DNA from: Desulfobacteraceae bacterium
Lineage (GTDB): Bacteria > Desulfobacterota > DSM-4660 > Desulfatiglandales > Desulfatiglandaceae
Assembly: GCA_020349865.1 (NCBI GenBank)
Contig: CP070700.1
Location: forward strand, 191,571 to 201,533
Direction of reading: 5' to 3'
Length of the DNA stretch: 9,963 bases
The first letter of the stretch is position 1. Each line of letters opens with the position of its first letter. Shown one piece after another: positions 6,788-9,963 of this stretch. The notes below the pieces were generated by a model. The model did not search any database. It saw only the letters and a list, made by a program, of their open reading frames with translations, and had not been told where the DNA came from. The position numbers were made by a program, and so were the translations under genes.

Positions 6788-7183
6788 TCATTTGATAGGC
6801 CATTCCCCCCTTTCTTTGAGTACATCCCGATAAATCTCAAGTGCCTCGTTAACCGCTGGCATACCTGCGTAGGTCGCAACCTGAAAGAAAACCTCTGCCA
6901 GCTTCGTTGGGTCGCAACCTACGTTTAAGGCCGCATTAACGTGGAGCCTTAATTCACCACCGGCCCGGATCGCTGCCAGCATTGCGCATGCAGTCATCTG
7001 TCTTTCAGGTAACGTGAGGACAGTTCGGGAATAAAGGTTGCCGGTTATGAACTTGGAGAAGTCATTGGCTAAATCCTTGTCGAATTCTTTCCACATCAGA
7101 TAGGGAGGATCCGCCTTGATCCCTTTACCGAAAAGCTTGTTTGCGGTTTCCTGGGTCCTCTTTTTTATTGCTTCATCATTCAC
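6788..7183 (-). CDS. Carboxymuconolactone decarboxylase (CMD) family protein
   Basis: This 131-residue protein belongs to the all-helical CMD/AhpD-like superfamily. The central segment GELRLHVNAALNVGCDPTKLAEVFFQVATYAGMPAVNEAL (about 76-115) follows the pattern of PcaC-type 4-carboxymuconolactone decarboxylases, including His81. The CxxC pair of the AhpD peroxidase branch is absent; single cysteines occur at 66 and 90. PcaC itself works in aerobic protocatechuate breakdown, which does not fit the anaerobic setting inferred here, so the true reaction is open. The start is a GTG at 7183, chosen because AAGGAGG lies 9 bases upstream. An overlapping ATG one base later is out of frame and soon stops. 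It lies 48 bp after the histidine kinase on the same strand, so it may be co-transcribed with it. Confidence 0.85.
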   Translation of the reverse strand: MNDEAIKKRTQETANKLFGKGIKADPPYLMWKEFDKDLANDFSKFITGNLYSRTVLTLPERQMTACAMLAAIRAGGELRLHVNAALNVGCDPTKLAEVFFQVATYAGMPAVNEALEIYRDVLKERGEWPIK

Positions 7184-7231
7184 AACTTACGTCCTCCTTG
7201 TTAATCTTTACCCTAAGTCATTGAATGGTCA

Positions 7232-8845
7232 CTATTCCTTGCAAATAATTTCTCTAATCTTTTTAGTTAGTTGTATCAGATCGAAGGGCTTCTCAATAAA
7301 GCCATTACAACCTCGCTTCAATATCTTGTTGGCCTTTTCATTGATACTGTATCCGCTTGAAAGGAGAACCTTTATGTCCGGATTTATTTCTTTTAGCCTA
7401 TCGTAGGTTTCCCCTCCACCCATATCCGGCATAATCATGTCCAGAATCACTATATCAACCTTGTCCCGGTTGTTTGTATAAATCTCGATGGCTTCCTTTC
7501 CACCCCTTGCGACCAGAACTTCGTAGCCCAACGTCTTCAGCATCTGCTCACCAACATCAATAATGATGTCTTCATCATCCACAAGAAGAAGTGTTCCTGT
7601 GAACTTCGGTGCCTTTTCTGACAGTTTCTTTTCTTCAGATACCTCCTTTTCTGAAACCGGCAGGTAAATCCTGAAAGTGGTCCCTTCATTCTTTTCACTG
7701 TATACGTTTATATAACCCCCATGGTTTTTGATAATCCCATAGACAGACGCCAGCCCCAGACCCGTCCCCCGGCCCATTTCCATGGTAGTGAAAAACGGCT
7801 CAAATATCCGCTGCTGGGTTTCCTTATCCATTCCCACTCCGGTGTCTGTAACGGATATTTTCACGTACCGGCCAGGTTTCACGGTATAAGGTTTCACATA
7901 GTTTACATCCAGCACAACGTTTTCTGTTTTAACATAAAGGTGCCCGGGCCCTGTCATGGCCTGCCATGCATTGACATAGAGGTTTAAAAGCACGTGCTCG
8001 ATCTGCCCCTGATCTGCTTCAACTGACCATATACCCCTCTGATACACTGTGCGTATGGTTATCTCCTTTTTCGCACGGCCAAACATCTCTGAACTATTTT
8101 TAATCAGCTCGTTGATGTCAGTGGGTTTGACCTCGTATTTACCACCTCTTGCAAAACCAACAAGCTGTTTGGTGAGGTCTGCTCCGAGCCGGACATGTTT
8201 TTCGATGGTCTTCAACCTTTCATATTGTGGGTCATTGTCATCCATGTCCAAAAGCATCAGTGAGGTGTTGCCCAGGATACCCATAAGTAAATTATTGAAG
8301 TCATGGGCAATTCCCCCTGCCAGGGTACCGATTGCCTCCATTTTCTGGGCCTGCAGGAGTTGCTGCTCCAGTTTGTGAACTTCATGCCGGCTTAAGATAC
8401 GATCAGTAATATCTCTCCCTGTACCACTTACATACGGTTTCTGTCCTTTTTGTCTTACCATGATGCTCCGGTACTCTATGTAGTGTTTCGAACCGTCTTT
8501 GGCTACATACTCCGTTACCCCGTTCAAGGAGCCTTGGTTCTTGATCTCCTCCAGATACTCATCATAGAAGGCCTGGCGGTAATTTGGCAGCATAAAATCG
8601 CTAATCAACCGGCCGATAAGATCTTCGGGCGTGTATCCTAATGTTTGGGCCGCGCCTCGGTTTACAGTGAGAAAGTGGCCCTTTAGGTCATGGGTATAGA
8701 TGAAGTCGCTGACGGTATCAAAGAGCTTACGATATCTCGCTTCACTCTCTCGGAGTGCCTCTTCCGCCTGCTTTAGCTCAGCGGCTTCTTTGTTTAAATC
8801 CTGAATCCTTTGTTCCAGTTCTTCGTAGGTTGGTTTCCTGGCCAT
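7232..8845 (-). CDS. PAS-containing hybrid sensor histidine kinase with C-terminal receiver domain
   Basis: This 537-residue protein senses a signal, autophosphorylates on histidine and transfers phosphate to its own receiver. Order: an N-terminal coiled coil (about 5-35), one PAS domain (about 36-150), the HisKA domain with H-box GGIAHDFNN (His181), and the HATPase domain. The latter shows the N-box NLYVNAWQA (288-296), DTGVGM (334-339), FEPFFTT (348-354) and GRGTGLGLA (358-366). The receiver has Asp423/Asp424, phospho-acceptor Asp469 in VILDMIMPD, and Lys519 in EKPF. No transmembrane segment is visible, so sensing is probably cytoplasmic. The ATG at 8845 starts the common [13 protein letters not shown]-terminus and has GGGGGATG upstream. 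An in-frame start at 8944 would add 33 unusual residues and overlap the protease gene. The usual TTKEMG in the F-box region reads TTMEMG here. No DNA-binding output domain is present. Confidence 0.93.
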   Translation of the reverse strand: MARKPTYEELEQRIQDLNKEAAELKQAEEALRESEARYRKLFDTVSDFIYTHDLKGHFLTVNRGAAQTLGYTPEDLIGRLISDFMLPNYRQAFYDEYLEEIKNQGSLNGVTEYVAKDGSKHYIEYRSIMVRQKGQKPYVSGTGRDITDRILSRHEVHKLEQQLLQAQKMEAIGTLAGGIAHDFNNLLMGILGNTSLMLLDMDDNDPQYERLKTIEKHVRLGADLTKQLVGFARGGKYEVKPTDINELIKNSSEMFGRAKKEITIRTVYQRGIWSVEADQGQIEHVLLNLYVNAWQAMTGPGHLYVKTENVVLDVNYVKPYTVKPGRYVKISVTDTGVGMDKETQQRIFEPFFTTMEMGRGTGLGLASVYGIIKNHGGYINVYSEKNEGTTFRIYLPVSEKEVSEEKKLSEKAPKFTGTLLLVDDEDIIIDVGEQMLKTLGYEVLVARGGKEAIEIYTNNRDKVDIVILDMIMPDMGGGETYDRLKEINPDIKVLLSSGYSINEKANKILKRGCNGFIEKPFDLIQLTKKIREIICKE

Positions 8846-8897
8846 CAGATCATCCCCCAGCTGCGATTTATCGTCGATCTGTCCGCCCTTTTTTTTA

Positions 8898-9596
8898 TCA
8901 TTGAACGATCCCCCAATTTCCCAAGTCCTTCTTTGGTATGACAACCGCCACAGAAAAATCAGCCCCCTTTCTATGTAATGAACCCCCTTTTATGATGCCC
9001 ACTACTTTTTTGTTTCTCAAATTAAACACCGGAGAGCCACTATACCCATTGGCTGCCGGTAAATCCAGTACAATGACTCTGCTGTTCTGGTGTTTATATC
9101 TTGTTGAGGCAATTATTCCCCTTCTAAAAAGGGGCCAGTGATAAATTCTTTCGAAAACAAGGGGGAAGCCGGTAATCAGAACCGGATCCCCGATTTCAAA
9201 ATCATCTCCTATCTCCAGAAATGGATATGGCTGGACCCTCTTATCATTAACGATTTGCAAAAGGGCTATGTCCCTTCCTTTTGCACCTTGTTTGAACCGC
9301 TTGGCTATTGAGACGCGGAACCACAAAGGTTCTGGGTAGGTTGGCCAGCCACAAAACAGATCCCTATGAACCCTATCTTTTTGTTCATCAAAAATCACAT
9401 GGTCTGCTGTCATTACCAAACCCTTTTTTGTGATGATAAAACCAGTCCCCAATATGTTTCTTGTGTCCGGTTTGCCTGAACAAATAGCAACAACACGAGT
9501 TTCAATTTCACTTATCTGCTCAATCTGCTGTGCCAAGGACTGCGAACTCGAATTAAAGAGATAGATCGAAGCAATTACAAAAAGATATTTTATCAT
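8898..9596 (-). CDS. Secreted trypsin-like serine protease (S1 family), single domain
   Basis: This 232-residue protein has an N-terminal signal peptide (hydrophobic residues 3-14, likely cleavage after SLA at 20-22), so it should act in the periplasm or outside. The trypsin fold signature is complete. His66 lies in MTADHVI, Asp109 in GRDIALLQI, and the nucleophile Ser186 in NGYSGSPVF, with GTGFIITKKGLVMTADHV (50-67) forming the usual entry. It lacks the PDZ domains of DegP/HtrA and is much shorter than those proteins, so it resembles stand-alone S1 proteases. The ATG at 9596 has only a weak upstream site (AAAGG). The gene precedes the histidine kinase by 52 bp on the same strand. Its upstream spacer carries MITE-like elements that could alter its promoter. 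The substrate is unknown. Confidence 0.9.
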   Translation of the reverse strand: MIKYLFVIASIYLFNSSSQSLAQQIEQISEIETRVVAICSGKPDTRNILGTGFIITKKGLVMTADHVIFDEQKDRVHRDLFCGWPTYPEPLWFRVSIAKRFKQGAKGRDIALLQIVNDKRVQPYPFLEIGDDFEIGDPVLITGFPLVFERIYHWPLFRRGIIASTRYKHQNSRVIVLDLPAANGYSGSPVFNLRNKKVVGIIKGGSLHRKGADFSVAVVIPKKDLGNWGIVQ

Positions 9597-9614
9597 GTGG
9601 AAACCTTTTTTATA

Positions 9615-9691
9615 GTAAACGTTTGGCTTTCAAAAAAAATCATTATTGGATTATCTCGGTTTACACTATTTTCAGACTGCTACACTGTTAC
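9615..9691. repeat. Possible degenerate third copy of the GTAA-ended MITE, 77 bp
   Basis: The right end, read on the opposite strand, is GTAACAGTGTAGCAGTCTGA, close to the right end of the 296-bp element (GTAACAGTTTAGCGCTTTGA). The left end GTAAACGTTTGGCTTTC is weaker. The flanking octamers TTTTTATA and TTTATTTA agree at only 6 of 8 positions, so this is a tentative call in A+T-rich sequence. Confidence 0.35.
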
Positions 9692-9710
9692 TTTATTTAT
9701 GTGGTTTTTT

Positions 9711-9781
9711 GTAACACGTTAGCTCTTAGAAAATAAGACAAAAAAGGCCACGTTTATTGTTTCAAAACGCTGAAGTGTTAG
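9711..9781. mobile_element. 71-bp miniature inverted-repeat element with 8-bp target duplication
   Basis: The left end GTAACACGTTAGCTCTTAGA and the inverted right end CTAACACTTCAGCGTTTTGA resemble each other and the ends of the 296-bp element at 3653-3948. The first base of the right end has changed (G expected). Both sides are flanked by GGTTTTTT (9703-9710 and 9782-9789), an exact 8-bp duplication. With only about 30 bases between the end repeats it cannot encode anything, so it must have been moved by a transposase from elsewhere, probably IS66-type. Confidence 0.7.
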
Positions 9782-9783
9782 GG

Positions 9784-9831
9784 TTTTTTCAGATCCAACC
9801 ACAGACAGGGTGATTGGATCAACAAAAAAAA
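9784..9831. repeat. Long inverted repeat / stem-loop beside the 71-bp MITE
   Basis: GATCCAACCAC (9792-9802) pairs with GTGATTGGATC (9810-9820) around a seven-base loop, 11 pairs with one mismatch that can wobble in the minus-strand RNA. The T run at 9784-9789 can pair with the A run at 9824-9831 and extend the arms. On neither strand does a T run follow the stem, so it does not look like a standard intrinsic terminator, although it lies just downstream of the gene at 9857-9963. Confidence 0.6.
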
Positions 9832-9856
9832 GCCTTACCCCCATATCTTAGGATGT

Positions 9857-9963
9857 TTAATAGGGATGCTGTCTTTCAACTTCATCTTTTGTTGGTATTT
9901 TGGACGCGCACGGGACACCTGTCTGGCAAAGACCACATCCATACCCATCAAAGCCATACTCGG
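9857..9963 (-). CDS. C-terminal end of a cysteine-rich, probably iron-sulfur protein (partial)
   Basis: Only the last 34 codons are inside the window. They read EYGFDGYGCGLCQTGVPCAS followed by KIPTKDEVERQHPY and a stop. The spacing C-x2-C-x5-C with a following proline-rich tail looks like part of a [4Fe-4S] cluster site. It recalls the double-cluster domain found at the end of epoxyqueuosine-reductase-like proteins, but that match is from memory and short. The reading frame, stop and composition support a real gene running in from beyond the right edge, on the same strand as the other genes. Function cannot be assigned from this fragment. Confidence 0.6.
   Translation of the reverse strand, partial: EYGFDGYGCGLCQTGVPCASKIPTKDEVERQHPY

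Larger units (their letters stand above)
9597..9856. other. 260-bp spacer made mostly of small inverted-repeat elements
   Basis: Between the protease and the next gene lie a possible degenerate element (9615-9691), a 71-bp element with target duplications (9711-9781), and a separate long inverted repeat (9784-9831). No open frame of note occurs. Any promoter of the protease must lie within or beyond these elements. Confidence 0.6.

Noticed and set aside
8846..8944. Longer N-terminus for the histidine kinase starting at 8944
   Set aside because: The extra 33 residues are unlike the family, overlap the protease gene, and the [12 protein letters not shown] start at 8845 is the usual one.

Overview
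The window looks like a chromosomal segment of an anaerobic, fatty-acid or aromatic-acid degrading bacterium, most likely a Desulfobacterota (Desulfobacterales/Syntrophobacterales-type) genome. This is inferred from gene content: a branched-chain-amino-acid-type (LivHMK) ABC transporter set together with an acyl-CoA dehydrogenase and an AMP-forming acyl-CoA ligase, a PAS hybrid histidine kinase with the typical [12 protein letters not shown] start, and dispersed G/C-run palindromes. No phylogenetic marker gene is present. Every confident gene is on the minus strand, so the genes read right to left.

Right part (9963 to 6788): the last 34 codons of a cysteine-rich, probably iron-sulfur protein (9857-9963). 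Then comes a 260-bp spacer (9597-9856) full of small inverted-repeat elements. It is followed by a short secreted trypsin-like serine protease (8898-9596), a PAS-HisKA-HATPase-REC hybrid histidine kinase (7232-8845), and a carboxymuconolactone decarboxylase family protein (6788-7183).

Middle (6787 to 6043): a 745-bp stretch without a convincing gene. It holds a degenerate REP-like inverted repeat, a small palindrome, a promoter-like motif on the plus strand, and the leader of the next operon.

Left part (6042 to 1): an apparent catabolic operon in the order acyl-CoA dehydrogenase, livH-type permease, livM-type permease, livK-type periplasmic binding protein, and acyl-CoA ligase (cut by the window edge). 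Its likely logic is capture and import of a carboxylate or amino-acid-like substrate, activation to a CoA thioester, and alpha,beta-dehydrogenation. The two Liv ATPases (LivG/LivF) are not in the window and are expected beyond the left edge or elsewhere.

The most notable structure is a family of miniature inverted-repeat elements with GTAA... ends. One 296-bp copy sits between livH and livM and is flanked by an exact 8-bp duplication (AAAAATCC). A 71-bp copy at 9711-9781 is flanked by GGTTTTTT on both sides, and a third, degenerate copy may lie at 9615-9691. GTAA ends with 8-bp duplications are the signature of the IS66 family, so these are probably non-autonomous IS66-type MITEs. The enzyme genes themselves belong to ordinary families. 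I see no CRISPR array, tRNA, rRNA, phage gene or defence system.
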